64,000 nt of DNA from Lentibacillus sp. JNUCC-1 (GCF_009741735.1 NZ_WHOH01000001.1:434001-498000), one strand, 5' to 3'. Counted from the stretch's first letter, positions 28,805-37,886 are shown. Translations and numbers: made by a program. Notes: a model not told the origin generated them from the sequence alone.

Positions 28805-29554
28805 TTAGTCTTCCAGTTCTTTTTTAAAGTGCTCAATGCTGTCAAATTCCTCTAAATACAGGAATTCATATTTTAGTATCCCAAAAAAGTTTTCTATGAC
28901 GGCATTATCATAACAGTTCCCCTTGCGGGACATGCTTTGTGTAATGTTATGTTGCTCGAGCTTTTTCCGATATCGGGGGATTCGATAATGCCAGCCCTGA
29001 TCAGAATGAATTAACAGTTCGTCGCTGTCCTTTTTGTGTTCCAAGGCTTGATCTAACATCTTTTCCACCAGATCGAACGTAGGCCTGTTTTGAAGTGTGT
29101 ACGTAATGATTTCCCCGTTGAACAGGTCCAATACAGGTGAAAGGTACAGTTTTTCGCCAAACAGCCTGAATTCCGTTACATCAGTAACCCATTTTAGATT
29201 CGGCTTTTCTGCTTTGAAGTTACGCTCAAGAACGTTTGGTGCTGCCTTGCCTGATGAGCCTTTATACGACTTGTATTTTTTCATTCGGACGACACAATGG
29301 ATCCCGAGCTCTCTCATTAACCGAAGTACTTTTTTTTCATTTATTTCATGGCCTTTTTCTTTAAGGACATCTGTTATGCGACGGTAGCCAAGACGGCCTC
29401 TGTGTCGGTGATAAATAAAATTAATTCTTCTTTTCCACTTGCGATCAGGGTCCGGTTGTTTTAAAAGATTGACGTTGTAGTAATAAGTGTTTCTTTTAAT
29501 ACCTGCAACCTTTACAAGCTTACTCACCGGGAATTTATGCCTTAGTTCAAGTAT
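28805..29554 (-). pseudogene. IS3-family OrfB (integrase catalytic part), truncated by IS256-family insertion
   Basis: Reads from the -1 frame after OrfA (KVILELRHKF) through HTH_21 and the rve domain: WVTDVTEF, HSDQGWHYRIP and the DDE glutamate in NAVIENFFG. It runs to KKELED, then stops in the TSD. The last ~31 codons lie on the far side of the inner element. The OrfA-OrfB junction has an A4CA4G slip site (about 29556-29568), as expected for -1 frameshifting. Confidence 0.85.
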
Positions 29555-30063
29555 TACTTTTGTTTTGGTTTTGTTGGTGATTGGTCTTCTTGAACCAAGG
29601 CTCTCAACTTTTTTAAATAAGCATTCTCCATACGAAGGTATTCGAGCTCTTTTTCCATAGCTTCTATTGATTGATTCTCAGGTTCCTGCTTGTTCTTTTG
29701 AGTGCGAGAATTCATAACAGAAGGCCCCTTTCTTGATTCAAGGGCATCTTCTCCACTTTTCTCCCACTTTTTCCTCCACCTTCGAACCATAGAAGGATCA
29801 GGTATATGGAAAATGGCAGATGCCTCTCGAATGGAATAATGCGTTTCATTAATGAATTCTATTACCTTTAGTTTAAAGGCTCTCGAATAGTTTGTATAGG
29901 GAAAATCAAATGCCTTATCACCATGGTGTTGAAATAACAACACCCAATACCTAATCACAGATTCATCAATGTTGAGTTTATTTGCCAGGTCTCGGTAACT
30001 GAACTTTCCGCCCACATAGTCTTTAGCTATTTGTAACTTAAAAACTTTGGTAAACTTGGACAT
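29554..30063 (-). CDS. IS3-family OrfA (DNA-binding part)
   Basis: 169 residues with two helix-turn-helix regions (FSYRDLANKLNIDESVIRYW and YSIREASAIFHIPDPSMVRR) and a C-terminal leucine-rich coiled coil (EAMEKELEYLRMENAYLKKL) that mediates dimerisation in this family. ATG follows TAGGAGGTATAAAA. Complete. Confidence 0.92.
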   Translation of the reverse strand: MSKFTKVFKLQIAKDYVGGKFSYRDLANKLNIDESVIRYWVLLFQHHGDKAFDFPYTNYSRAFKLKVIEFINETHYSIREASAIFHIPDPSMVRRWRKKWEKSGEDALESRKGPSVMNSRTQKNKQEPENQSIEAMEKELEYLRMENAYLKKLRALVQEDQSPTKPKQK

Positions 30064-30115
30064 TTTTATACCTCCTAATGTTGGATATGGTGTCCAACAT
30101 TAGGGGTGCAGCTCA

Positions 30116-30413
30116 GTACGCACTGCGGGGTCTTCGGACTCGTGCTTTTCCCGCAGGAGTCGACTTCCCTCCGCTCCAATCACTCTATGTAATTCAGTGG
30201 CTTGGACGGTTCTGCACACGTATTAATTTGGGACATTAACACTCCTTACCAAGCTCGGGGAAAACACGGAGACTCCTGTGGGAGCAAAAGCCTAGATGAG
30301 ACCCCGTAGCGCGCAGCGCGAGGAGGCTCATCAGCGCCCACTGGACGCGGAGTGTTTTCCCCGAGCGGTTGCCAGAAGCAGTCATTCAAGTTTGCATTAG
30401 TTCACTAAAAGCT
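30116..30413 (+). repeat. Structured intergenic repeat, copy B, right part
   Basis: Resumes with the GTAC duplication, then CTGCGGGGTCTTCGGACTCG as in copies C and D, and the core from 30254: CTCGGGGAAAACAC pairs with GTGTTTTCCCCGAG. Short-core subtype, nearly identical to copy C over ~130 bases. Ends in GCCAGAAGCAGTCATTCAAG. The 408 bases up to the response regulator hold no gene. Confidence 0.85.
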
Positions 30414-30471
30414 TATGCTATAAAGTAACAATCTTTTAGAATAGATACTTTTATAAAATGGGCATAGTGGG

Positions 30472-31131
30472 TTATTTTTCACTGGTCAGTCCATTTCGGA
30501 TAGCATAGATGGCGAGCTGGGTCCGGTCACGGAGATCGGTCTTCTGCAATATTTGAGTCAAGTAGTTTTTCACGGTGCCAATCGATAGAAAAAGTGTGTC
30601 GGCAATTTCTTTATTCGTTTTGCCTTCCCCAATAAGCTTCACGACTGCACGTTCTCGCTCTGATAGTTCGATATTACAGTCCTCTTGTGCAATGGGGTTC
30701 TTTTCAGGAGCACTTTCAAGCAAACGAGGCATGACTTTTGCAGCCACTTCGTCATGAATGGTCATGCCCCCTTGCATGGTGCTATATACAGCTTCAATCA
30801 ATTTGCCTCCATCTGCTGTTTTAAGCATAAAACCACTCGCCCCTTCACGCAGCGCCTGCATAGCGTATTCGTCATCGTTAAATGTTGTCAGAATGAGCAC
30901 CTTTATATGCGGCCAACGCTTTTTAATCAACCGAGTTGCTTCTATGCCGTTCATCACTGGCATACGAACGTCCATCATAACAAAATCAACGATATGCTTC
31001 TCCAGCAAATCAATTGCCTCTTGTCCGTTTTCTGCTTCCTGAGTCACTTTAATCTGGTCATCCTGCTCAAGAATAACCTTCAAACCTTGTCTAACAATCG
31101 CTTGATCTTCAACAAGCAATACCCGCCACAT
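30472..31131 (-). CDS. lnrK: NarL/LuxR-family response regulator, LnrK-like
   Basis: 219 residues. Receiver domain with VEDQ acid pair, phospho-Asp in VMMDVRMP (near 53) and Lys in MLKTADGG; C-terminal LuxR-type HTH (SERERAVVKLIGEGKTNKEI to about 205). Starts ATG behind GGGGGAG. It follows its kinase by 27 bases. In B. subtilis the same pair (LnrJK/YfiJK) senses linearmycin-type antibiotics and activates lnrLMN. Confidence 0.85.
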   Translation of the reverse strand: MWRVLLVEDQAIVRQGLKVILEQDDQIKVTQEAENGQEAIDLLEKHIVDFVMMDVRMPVMNGIEATRLIKKRWPHIKVLILTTFNDDEYAMQALREGASGFMLKTADGGKLIEAVYSTMQGGMTIHDEVAAKVMPRLLESAPEKNPIAQEDCNIELSERERAVVKLIGEGKTNKEIADTLFLSIGTVKNYLTQILQKTDLRDRTQLAIYAIRNGLTSEK

Positions 31132-31158
31132 CGGCTCTCCCCCTTTGCCATAGTTATG

Positions 31159-32238
31159 TCAATCACTCGGTATGGTTCCTGAAACGATAAACTTTGTTTC
31201 GGTTTGATAGATGCTGATGGTGCCGCCTACTTCTTCTACGCGCTTTTTCATATTGCGAAGCCCGAATCCAGGTATGTAGGGTTTCTTGGCATGATGAGCA
31301 TTCTCAATTTCAAATGAGATGTCATCAATCGCTGACTTGCCAAGCGTCATCTGAACCTCTCGTGTTTGGCCATGCCGCATGACGTTAGTCAGTGCTTCCT
31401 GGAGCACTCGATACAAGACAACGCTTTTGGCATTTGAAAGTGGTGTGGATAAGACACCTTCTTTAATTGTAAATTGAATCATGATATGGCTTTCAGCTTC
31501 AAGCTTACGAATGAGATTAATGACAGTAGCCAGGCCTTCCTGTTCATCACTTTGAAGCGTTTGTACAGCATCTCTTGTTTCTTTAAGTCCATCCTCAGCC
31601 AATTGTTTTAATGAACGATACTCCGGATTTTTTTCTTGGATTGCCAACATTTCCAGTTTCATAATAAGTGATGTGAGCTTATGCCCCACTGAGTCATGCA
31701 GATCACGAGCAATACGTGTGCGTTCTTGAATCCTTACCGTTTGATCTGCCTTTACATTCAATCGTTTCAGTCGGTGGTATTCGCTAAGCAATTCTTCATA
31801 TAACTCTATTTGCTTATCACGAGCAAGAACTGCTTTATTTAGCAGCACAGCCATAACGACCAGAAACAAGCCAGTGACAGCTGCATCAATCGAATGCTTA
31901 TCCTGCAGGAAGGACAGGGCTATTAATATCAATGCGTTAACACCAACATAAAAAGTGAAAGCACGGCCCTTATGGCGATACGCAGCGTGCCCAACTACAC
32001 TTCCTAAGATTAAACTTGAGACAAGTACATGCTCAGTCAACAATAGAGCATGGAGCATTATAACAGCCGAGAGCGTGTAGTAGATCCAAATATGTACATT
32101 TTTTATGGATAGAAAAAAATAAAGACTCAATGCTGCAGCAAAGAATAACAAACTGATAGCTGCATTTTCACTGTATTTAACAATCAACAGCGTCCATAAT
32201 CCAACGAAAGTCAAGAGACGCAATGTAAAAAAGGGCAA
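31159..32238 (-). CDS. lnrJ: DesK-type sensor histidine kinase, LnrJ-like
   Basis: About 359 residues: five to six transmembrane helices in the first ~150, a coiled region, then HisKA_3 with phospho-His in ARDLHDSVGHKLTSL and the HATPase end FGLRNMKKRVEEVGG. It has no large extracellular sensor, as in kinases that sense the membrane itself. I choose TTG at 32238, eight bases after AAGGAGGG; the frame could extend to 32259. Divergent from the SDR gene. Confidence 0.85.
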   Translation of the reverse strand: MPFFTLRLLTFVGLWTLLIVKYSENAAISLLFFAAALSLYFFLSIKNVHIWIYYTLSAVIMLHALLLTEHVLVSSLILGSVVGHAAYRHKGRAFTFYVGVNALILIALSFLQDKHSIDAAVTGLFLVVMAVLLNKAVLARDKQIELYEELLSEYHRLKRLNVKADQTVRIQERTRIARDLHDSVGHKLTSLIMKLEMLAIQEKNPEYRSLKQLAEDGLKETRDAVQTLQSDEQEGLATVINLIRKLEAESHIMIQFTIKEGVLSTPLSNAKSVVLYRVLQEALTNVMRHGQTREVQMTLGKSAIDDISFEIENAHHAKKPYIPGFGLRNMKKRVEEVGGTISIYQTETKFIVSGTIPSD

Positions 32239-32332
32239 TCGCCTTCCCTCCTTTTGCAAACGTATTATAATTTGAAAGCCTTGTCAGATTAATAACTTAC
32301 ACCTATATTTAGTAGAAAGGAGGTCATATATC

Positions 32333-33430
32333 ATGCACACTTTTTTCATGACTGGGTATCCCGGTTTTCTTGCTCAGCGCCTTTTAAGACAGCTTTTGAA
32401 TGATCACGGAACACATATTGACCATATTTACTTACTCGTATTACCCTCTTTGGAAGGACAAGCCACACAGGACATTCACTACTTTGCTAAAAAACACAGC
32501 CTAAATCCAGGTATGTTTTCAATTTTGCCTGGGGATATCACCCAACCTGACCTCGGTCTTAACCGGGAACATACAGCACACCTGATTCAAACCGTTACAC
32601 ACGTTTTTCATCTGGCGGCCATTTATGATTTGGCGGTGCCCGAAACCTTGGCTTGGAATGTGAATGTTGAAGGCACGCGTCACGTGAACAACTGGGTCCA
32701 AACCATTTCTTCACTCAAACGTTATGTATATGTAAGCACAGCTTATGTGTCAGGCAGACGCGAAGGTGACATTTATGAGCATGAGCTGTCGTGCGGCCAG
32801 ACATTTAAGAATCATTATGAAAGAACAAAATTTGAAGCAGAAAGACAAGTCGACCACTTAAAGTCGGTTATCCCATTAACCATTATTCGGCCGGGAATTG
32901 TGAAAGGGCATGCTGAAACTGGTGAAACAATTAAATTTGACGGGCTGTATTTCATGTTGAATTTTCTTGACAGCATCCGCCACCTGCCTGTGCTTCCCTA
33001 CCTTGGAGACGGGAAGGCAGAAGGGAATTTTGTGCCAGCTGATTATGTATTAAAAGCAACAAGTTTTCTTTCTATGGCGGATATAGGGGTAGGAAAAACG
33101 TATCATCTTACAGACCCAAATCCCTATAAAATGCGTGACATTTATAAGTTGCTCGCCTACTACTATCTCGGCAGGACGCCATCGGGACACATGCCCCTTC
33201 CAATGGCAAAAATCGGCCTGTCCTTCAGCCTAATGCGAAAGTATACCGGAACAGAACAAGAAGCCCTGGATTACTTTACGACCGAAGCTCGTTTTGACTG
33301 CAGCCAGGCACAAAAAGATCTACAGAAAAGTGATATCACATGTCCTGACCTTGTAGACACAATTCCGAGCATGGTCAGTTTCTATCGCCGATATAAGGAC
33401 GACTACGCAAGACAGATCAACATCATATAG
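32333..33430 (+). CDS. Extended SDR oxidoreductase (fatty acyl-CoA reductase / NAD_binding_4-like)
   Basis: 365 residues. Rossmann loop TGYPGFLAQRL at the N-terminus, VTHVFHLAAIYD, active-site Ser in YVYVSTAYVSG and catalytic YERTK near residue 163. This is the thioester-reductase/male-sterility branch of extended SDRs. ATG follows AAAGGAGGTCATATATC. It is divergent from the lnr-like operon and its substrate is unknown. Confidence 0.85.
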   Translation: MHTFFMTGYPGFLAQRLLRQLLNDHGTHIDHIYLLVLPSLEGQATQDIHYFAKKHSLNPGMFSILPGDITQPDLGLNREHTAHLIQTVTHVFHLAAIYDLAVPETLAWNVNVEGTRHVNNWVQTISSLKRYVYVSTAYVSGRREGDIYEHELSCGQTFKNHYERTKFEAERQVDHLKSVIPLTIIRPGIVKGHAETGETIKFDGLYFMLNFLDSIRHLPVLPYLGDGKAEGNFVPADYVLKATSFLSMADIGVGKTYHLTDPNPYKMRDIYKLLAYYYLGRTPSGHMPLPMAKIGLSFSLMRKYTGTEQEALDYFTTEARFDCSQAQKDLQKSDITCPDLVDTIPSMVSFYRRYKDDYARQINII

Positions 33431-33496
33431 TGTCCAAACTTATGCATGATCTTAAGCAGTCCCGCTCACCATATAGGTATGAAAGGGGCTGTTTTT

Positions 33497-33931
33497 ATGG
33501 AAGGCTTCATAAAACTGTTGGGCATTCTTTTGATTCTAATATTGGTGTCCCTTAGTATTGATTATGTGTACGCTGAACCGCCTTATGCCAAGTGGGGCAA
33601 GCTTGCGATGAAAGAAGTCAAAGCAGCTTATCCTAATGCTGATATTGTAGACTATCTTCACAAAGGTAAGCGCCAAACTGACACAACGTCCATTCAGTCC
33701 TTTAAATTATGGCTGATCGAAAATGAACAAGAATTCGGTGTCGTTGTAGACATTGAATTCGATTCTGATACTGAAGAGATCGTCGACATCATAATAACCA
33801 AACAAACGCTATCTATTTTGGAGCTCAGCTTTCATGAGTGTGTTTTCCGCAGCCACATATTCATGACTTTGTCTGCAACCGTCTCCAGCCGCAATGAATC
33901 GGTATTAGCAAGCAGCACAATTCCAAGTTGA
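33497..33931 (+). CDS. DUF3889 (YqzG-like) small exported protein with an extended tail
   Basis: From ATG 33497 (AAAGGGG upstream) a hydrophobic signal (GFIKLLGILLILILVSLSI) precedes a YqzG-like domain: PPYAKWGKLAMKEVKAAYP, then VVVDIEFDSDTEEIVDI. Relatives end soon after this block at ~100 residues. Here the frame runs ~48 residues further, the last 100 bases lying antisense in the end of the beta-lactamase-like gene. The tail looks non-native, so a stop may have been lost. Function of the family unknown. Confidence 0.7.
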   Translation: MEGFIKLLGILLILILVSLSIDYVYAEPPYAKWGKLAMKEVKAAYPNADIVDYLHKGKRQTDTTSIQSFKLWLIENEQEFGVVVDIEFDSDTEEIVDIIITKQTLSILELSFHECVFRSHIFMTLSATVSSRNESVLASSTIPS

Positions 33932-34950
33932 TAGTCAGGTATCATTGCTGCAAAACTGCTCACACCGGGATATCCGCCCGCATGGCTAACAATTTTCACC
34001 CCGTCCTTCGACATGATTTTCCACCCCAAGCCATAGCTCAAGCCTTCCTTTCGTTTGGCGAAGGGCGTTTGCATCTCTGCAAAGCTTGTCTCGGACATGA
34101 TCCGCTCATCTGACTTCATATGTGCCTGGAGGTAAATCAATAAATCTCTTATCGTCGAATACATGAAGCCCATTGGTGCACCGACTGCGTTTTTTGGAAG
34201 AGGCGTTTCTATAGGGGCATCAATTGTTTTTAAATAATAGGATGCGATGTTCTCCTCTTCCGCGACAAACGACGGGGTGACCATAGTCCGTGACAGGTCA
34301 AGCGGGTTCAAAATATGGGTTGCTACATACGCTTCCCAAGATAAACCGCTTACCTTTTCCAAAATATCTGCAGCAATGACATAGGCATCCGTACAATAAG
34401 CCCATGACTCACCCGGTATATAACTTAAATCGATCTCGGCAAAATACCGGGTGATATCCTCTCTTGACCCAAATCGGGTCAGAAATTGCTCTACATCTGG
34501 AAACTTTTCATCCAAAAAGCGGTACTCCGGCATATCCTTAGCAAAGGTCATCATAGCACTGTCAAGCAGTGACGCTACCCAGACATCTTCTGGAAACCCA
34601 GCTGTATGGCTCAAAATATGCCGAGTCGTTATCTCGTGAAATGCGCCACTTTTCGTTCGGAAATAAGGCAGATAGTCGATGACCGGCCGATCTAGGTTAA
34701 AATCTGTGTGTTCAGCAAGATGCACAAGGGCACTGGCTGTAAAGCTTTTCGTAAGACTTTGGATGGAGAAAATCGTATCAGCGTTGACCCGGCTGTACAA
34801 ATCATTTATCTGTCTAACGCCAAATCCTTTTACAAAAACCGTGTTTCCATTAGCGGTCATACCGACGGCCAGACCAGGAATTTTCTTATAATGAACGTAA
34901 TTATTGATATAGGTAATGATCTCGGTCAGGGTGTCTTTAGGCACACTCAT
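33832..34950 (-). CDS. Serine hydrolase of the beta-lactamase / penicillin-binding class C family
   Basis: 372 residues. SxxK nucleophile motif SLTK (near residue 68), a Tyr motif YCTD in place of the usual YxN (near 188), and HAGGYPG as the third motif. There is no signal peptide, so a cytoplasmic esterase-like role fits better than antibiotic hydrolysis. It overlaps the carboxylesterase gene by ATGA, so they form an operon. Confidence 0.85.
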   Translation of the reverse strand: MSVPKDTLTEIITYINNYVHYKKIPGLAVGMTANGNTVFVKGFGVRQINDLYSRVNADTIFSIQSLTKSFTASALVHLAEHTDFNLDRPVIDYLPYFRTKSGAFHEITTRHILSHTAGFPEDVWVASLLDSAMMTFAKDMPEYRFLDEKFPDVEQFLTRFGSREDITRYFAEIDLSYIPGESWAYCTDAYVIAADILEKVSGLSWEAYVATHILNPLDLSRTMVTPSFVAEEENIASYYLKTIDAPIETPLPKNAVGAPMGFMYSTIRDLLIYLQAHMKSDERIMSETSFAEMQTPFAKRKEGLSYGLGWKIMSKDGVKIVSHAGGYPGVSSFAAMIPDYQLGIVLLANTDSLRLETVADKVMNMWLRKTHS

Positions 34951-35708
34951 TCATTCCTTTGCTTTTCGATAAAATCAAGACATTCAGAGACGATGAGCGG
35001 CATATCGTTATCGAGTGTGGCCACATGATAACTGTTTTTCATTGCAATGATTTCCTTATCATGCGAGCCAATAGACCTGTAGATCATCTGTGCGTTTTCA
35101 GGCGGAACGACATGGTCTTCGTCTGATGAAAAAATGAGCGTCGGCGTTGTTACCTTTGATAAGTTCTCTCTTACTTGTTTCATCAATGCAACCAGTTCTC
35201 CCATCGCTTTAACCGGGGTTTTCTCATAAGCAAGTTCAGTGACACCCTCTTTTTTAATGTCTGAACCAATGCCTTCAACAAACCGTTCTCCTGATGCTTG
35301 CAATTGCTGGTATCCTGTTTCAAATTCACTCATATCAACTGCGCCGTTAATGGTCATGATACCTGAAATTTCAGGATGTTCCTCTGCAAGATAAAGGGTT
35401 AACGTTCCACCCATGGACAGCCCGACAACAAATACCGTTGAACAAGTCTCCTTTAACTTTTCAAGTCCTGCTTCTACATCATGGATCCAATCCTGATAAG
35501 TGGCTTTCTCCATATCTTCTGGATCTGTCCCATGCCCAGTCAATCTCGGGCCATATACTGTATAGCCTGCCTCAGCAATTTGTTTTCCGACTTCACGCAT
35601 ACTTTGAGTCGTTCCTGTAAAGCCATGACTGATCAAAACTCCAATGTTATTACCAGGGTAATAGAACGCTTCTGCTTCTTTCATAACGGGATATTTTTCT
35701 TTCATCAT
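34947..35708 (-). CDS. Carboxylesterase, Est30-like alpha/beta hydrolase
   Basis: About 253 residues. HGFTGTTQSM oxyanion loop, nucleophile GLSMGGTLTL (Ser near residue 93), Asp in SSDEDHVVP and His in SYHVATLD: the pattern of thermostable carboxylesterase Est30. Two adjacent ATGs at 35708 and 35705 follow GAGGGAGG; the frame to 35753 lacks a ribosome binding site. Confidence 0.9.
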   Translation of the reverse strand: MMKEKYPVMKEAEAFYYPGNNIGVLISHGFTGTTQSMREVGKQIAEAGYTVYGPRLTGHGTDPEDMEKATYQDWIHDVEAGLEKLKETCSTVFVVGLSMGGTLTLYLAEEHPEISGIMTINGAVDMSEFETGYQQLQASGERFVEGIGSDIKKEGVTELAYEKTPVKAMGELVALMKQVRENLSKVTTPTLIFSSDEDHVVPPENAQMIYRSIGSHDKEIIAMKNSYHVATLDNDMPLIVSECLDFIEKQRNE

Positions 35709-35790
35709 CAACGCCTCCCTCAATAGATAATTCTCATAAGTCAAATATATCACACCTCCTCGATTAGAGGAAATGTCCTATTTGCAGAAT

Positions 35791-35828
35791 AAAACCGAGA
35801 CGGATCAACAGGGATCCACCTCGGTTTA
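35791..35828 (-). terminator. Terminator of the TIGR04104 gene
   Basis: AAACCGAG and CTCGGTTT with an inner GGATC/GATCC stem; symmetric enough to act both ways. Confidence 0.75.
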
Positions 35829-36146
35829 TTATTGATCTTTTTGTTTTTCATGTCCTTTGAGTTCGTATCTGGATTCATATTTCAACACAAAAGGTAAAAG
35901 CAAGGAAACGACAAATCCGGCACCAAAGATACCCGCCACCCTTAGCGGCATAGACAACTCCGGTACAAAGAAGCCGACAATCACAGCCGGCACGACAATT
36001 GCAATGGATCCGATCACTCTTGACGCATAAACAATCTTGTGTTTTGTCCCGCACACTCGACATGGTACCGGTCTGTAACCACTCCAGATGTTTAAAAAGA
36101 TCTGTACCCATTTAAACCGTGTTCCGCATTCATCACATTTAGTCAT
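35829..36146 (-). CDS. CXXC-20-CXXC small membrane protein (TIGR04104 type)
   Basis: 105 residues. CDECGTRFKW near the start and CRVCGTKHKI about 24 residues later form a zinc-ribbon spacing typical of this Bacillaceae family; two transmembrane helices (about 45-65 and 70-92) follow and the tail is charged. It lies 21 bases after the MFS pump gene and may be co-transcribed. Function unknown. Confidence 0.8.
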   Translation of the reverse strand: MTKCDECGTRFKWVQIFLNIWSGYRPVPCRVCGTKHKIVYASRVIGSIAIVVPAVIVGFFVPELSMPLRVAGIFGAGFVVSLLLPFVLKYESRYELKGHEKQKDQ

Positions 36147-36167
36147 TTAAGTATATCCCCCACTTGA

Positions 36168-37580
36168 TTAGGCATTCAACTGAGCTTTCTGTTCTTCCGC
36201 AGGTTCCACTCTTGATATGCCGCTTTTCATCTTAAACGCCATGAGCAGACCTACGAATGTTAACCCAGCCATTACATAGAAAGCAAGATTTACACCATGC
36301 ACCATGTCGCTCGGCATAATTCCCTGATTTAATGCGCCCATAGTCATTACTGTGATCAAAACCGCCGTGCCGATGGAAGCTGCCACCTGCCGCATCGTGT
36401 TGGTCATAGCTGTGCCATGTGGAATCAACCGCTTTGGAAGCTGGTTCAGCCCAGCAGTCGTTACCGGCATCATAACCATTGATAATCCAAACATCCGAAT
36501 GGCAAACACGACTGATAAATATACAAAGGTTGTCTCAGGCGTTAACCTTGTGAACATCAGCGTTGTGATTGTCAGAATCGACAAACCGGTAATTAAAAGA
36601 AGCCTTGCCCCATACCGGTCAAATATCCTTCCCGTTATGGGCGACATCAGCCCCATTAAAAGAGCACCTGGCATCAACATAATACCTGATTCAAACGGCG
36701 TAAACCCAGCCATGTTTTGCATGTAAATCGGCAAAATGGTCTCGGAGCCAATCAGACCAAGAAACGCGATCATTCCGATGACCGTCGAAATCGCAAATGT
36801 TTTATACTGAAAAACCCGAAATTCCAAAATGGGCTGCTTCAATTTAAGCTGGCGGCTAATGAATAATACAAGTGACACAATTCCTACGACGAGCGGACCA
36901 ATAACAAGACTGCTTGCCCACCCATGATTTCCAACACTGCTGAACCCAAACAACAAACCCCCAAAACCTAATACAGACATAACAATTGAGATGATGTCCA
37001 CTCTAGGGAAGGTGCGTTCAGTTACATTTTTCATTAATAAGTATGCAAACAAAATATCAAGTAATGCAAGCGGCAAAATGATATAAAACATAATTCGCCA
37101 TGGATAATGATCAATCACCCAGCCGGATAATGCCGGACCGATGGCAGGAGCAAATGAAATCGCAAGCCCTACCAAGCCCATTGCCGAACCGCGTTTTTCC
37201 ACGGGGAAAATGAGCAAGAGCACCGTCATCATGAGCGGCATCATAATCCCAGCACCAGCGGCTTGCACCACCCGGCCAGTCATTAAGATGGCAAACGTTG
37301 GGGAGAGTGCACAAATAAGTGTCCCCACTGCAAACGTTGACATTGCTGTTAAAAGCAACCCCCTTGTCGTAAAGCGTTCAATCAAGAACGCTGTTACCGG
37401 AATCATAATCCCGTTAACGAGCATAAAGATTGTTGTCACCCATTGTGCCGTATTTTCTGTAAGGCCGTATTCATCCATAATCGGTGGAATTGCTGTTGCG
37501 AGCAGCGTTTGGTTCAGTATGGCAAGAAAAGCGCCCGAAATCAATATAATTACAATCAGCATTTGTTGTTTTTTCTCCAT
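36168..37580 (-). CDS. MFS drug transporter, DHA2 (LmrB/EmrB) type
   Basis: 470 residues with 14 predicted helices. Motif A-like region GRIFDRYGAR and the motif C region QAAGAGIMMPLMM near residue 105 mark a proton-driven exporter. Relatives include B. subtilis LmrB. ATG follows AATAGGTG. No regulator gene adjoins. Confidence 0.9.
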   Translation of the reverse strand: MEKKQQMLIVIILISGAFLAILNQTLLATAIPPIMDEYGLTENTAQWVTTIFMLVNGIMIPVTAFLIERFTTRGLLLTAMSTFAVGTLICALSPTFAILMTGRVVQAAGAGIMMPLMMTVLLLIFPVEKRGSAMGLVGLAISFAPAIGPALSGWVIDHYPWRIMFYIILPLALLDILFAYLLMKNVTERTFPRVDIISIVMSVLGFGGLLFGFSSVGNHGWASSLVIGPLVVGIVSLVLFISRQLKLKQPILEFRVFQYKTFAISTVIGMIAFLGLIGSETILPIYMQNMAGFTPFESGIMLMPGALLMGLMSPITGRIFDRYGARLLLITGLSILTITTLMFTRLTPETTFVYLSVVFAIRMFGLSMVMMPVTTAGLNQLPKRLIPHGTAMTNTMRQVAASIGTAVLITVMTMGALNQGIMPSDMVHGVNLAFYVMAGLTFVGLLMAFKMKSGISRVEPAEEQKAQLNA

Positions 37581-37620
37581 TGCAACACCTATTTTCTAGT
37601 TCATTTACACATTTAAACTA

Positions 37621-37653
37621 AAAACCGACTTCCCTAGAAGGGGAAATCGGTTT
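37621..37653 (-). terminator. Terminator behind the 6S RNA gene
   Basis: AAACCGATTTCCCC pairs with GGG-AAGTCGGTTTT around TTCTA, then TTTTAG on the minus strand. Confidence 0.8.
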
Positions 37654-37657
37654 GTCA

Positions 37658-37851
37658 TCTTCATATGTAACGAGCCACAAATGCCGTATTGATCATAGAA
37701 AGTTTTAAACCACCACATCTTCCAGGTGGGTGTCTGCAGAAACCATCCTGTCCTCCGCTCACAAACGGCTTGACATTGAGGCTCCGATGTTAAACTCCCT
37801 AATATTTAGGTAGAGGTTTAAACTTAAATAAATACGCACATCGTAGCTTGT
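37658..37851 (-). ncRNA. ssrS: 6S RNA
   Basis: The minus-strand transcript from about 37851 pairs its two ends over a long range: CAAGCTACGATGTGCGTAT with ATACGGCATTTGTGGCTCG, then AAGTTTAAACC with GGTTTAAAACTT. This leaves a large central bubble (ACATCGGAGCC side and CCCACC side) and an apical stem, the secondary structure by which 6S RNA mimics an open promoter and holds RNA polymerase. Length ~190 nt fits Bacillus 6S RNAs. It has its own promoter and terminator and no protein frame. It lies between glycerate kinase and MFS pump genes. Confidence 0.75.
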
Positions 37852-37857
37852 AGTTCC

Positions 37858-37886
37858 ATCATACACCTGAACTGTCATTAAATCAA
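37858..37886 (-). promoter_or_regulatory. 6S RNA promoter
   Basis: TTGATT (37886-37881), 17 bases, TATGAT (37863-37858). The -35 overlaps the stop of the glycerate kinase gene. Expected start about 37851. Confidence 0.65.

Larger units (their letters stand above)
27071..30115 (-). mobile_element. IS3-family (IS150-like) element, interrupted by an IS256-family element
   Basis: The ends are imperfect inverted repeats starting TGCACTGGACCC (27071) and, on the other strand, TGAGCTGCACCC (30115); about 20 of 27 positions match, including TTGGACAC. Flanking GTAC is duplicated at 27067-27070 and 30116-30119. After removing the inner 1.6 kb element, it is about 1.43 kb, the usual IS150-group size. 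OrfA is complete, OrfB is cut near its C-terminus. Confidence 0.88.

Noticed and set aside
33832..34950. Beta-lactamase giving antibiotic resistance
   Set aside because: No signal peptide, the YxN motif is replaced, and it is coupled to an esterase gene. A cytoplasmic hydrolase is more likely.
36352..36726. 124-residue frame opposite the MFS pump gene
   Set aside because: Antisense of hydrophobic transporter helices; typical false frame, as are 37141-37599 and 55979-56512.
37621..37851. T-box or other amino acid riboswitch for the MFS gene
   Set aside because: No T-box sequence or specifier loop; the end-to-end pairing with a central bubble and the promoter fit 6S RNA better.
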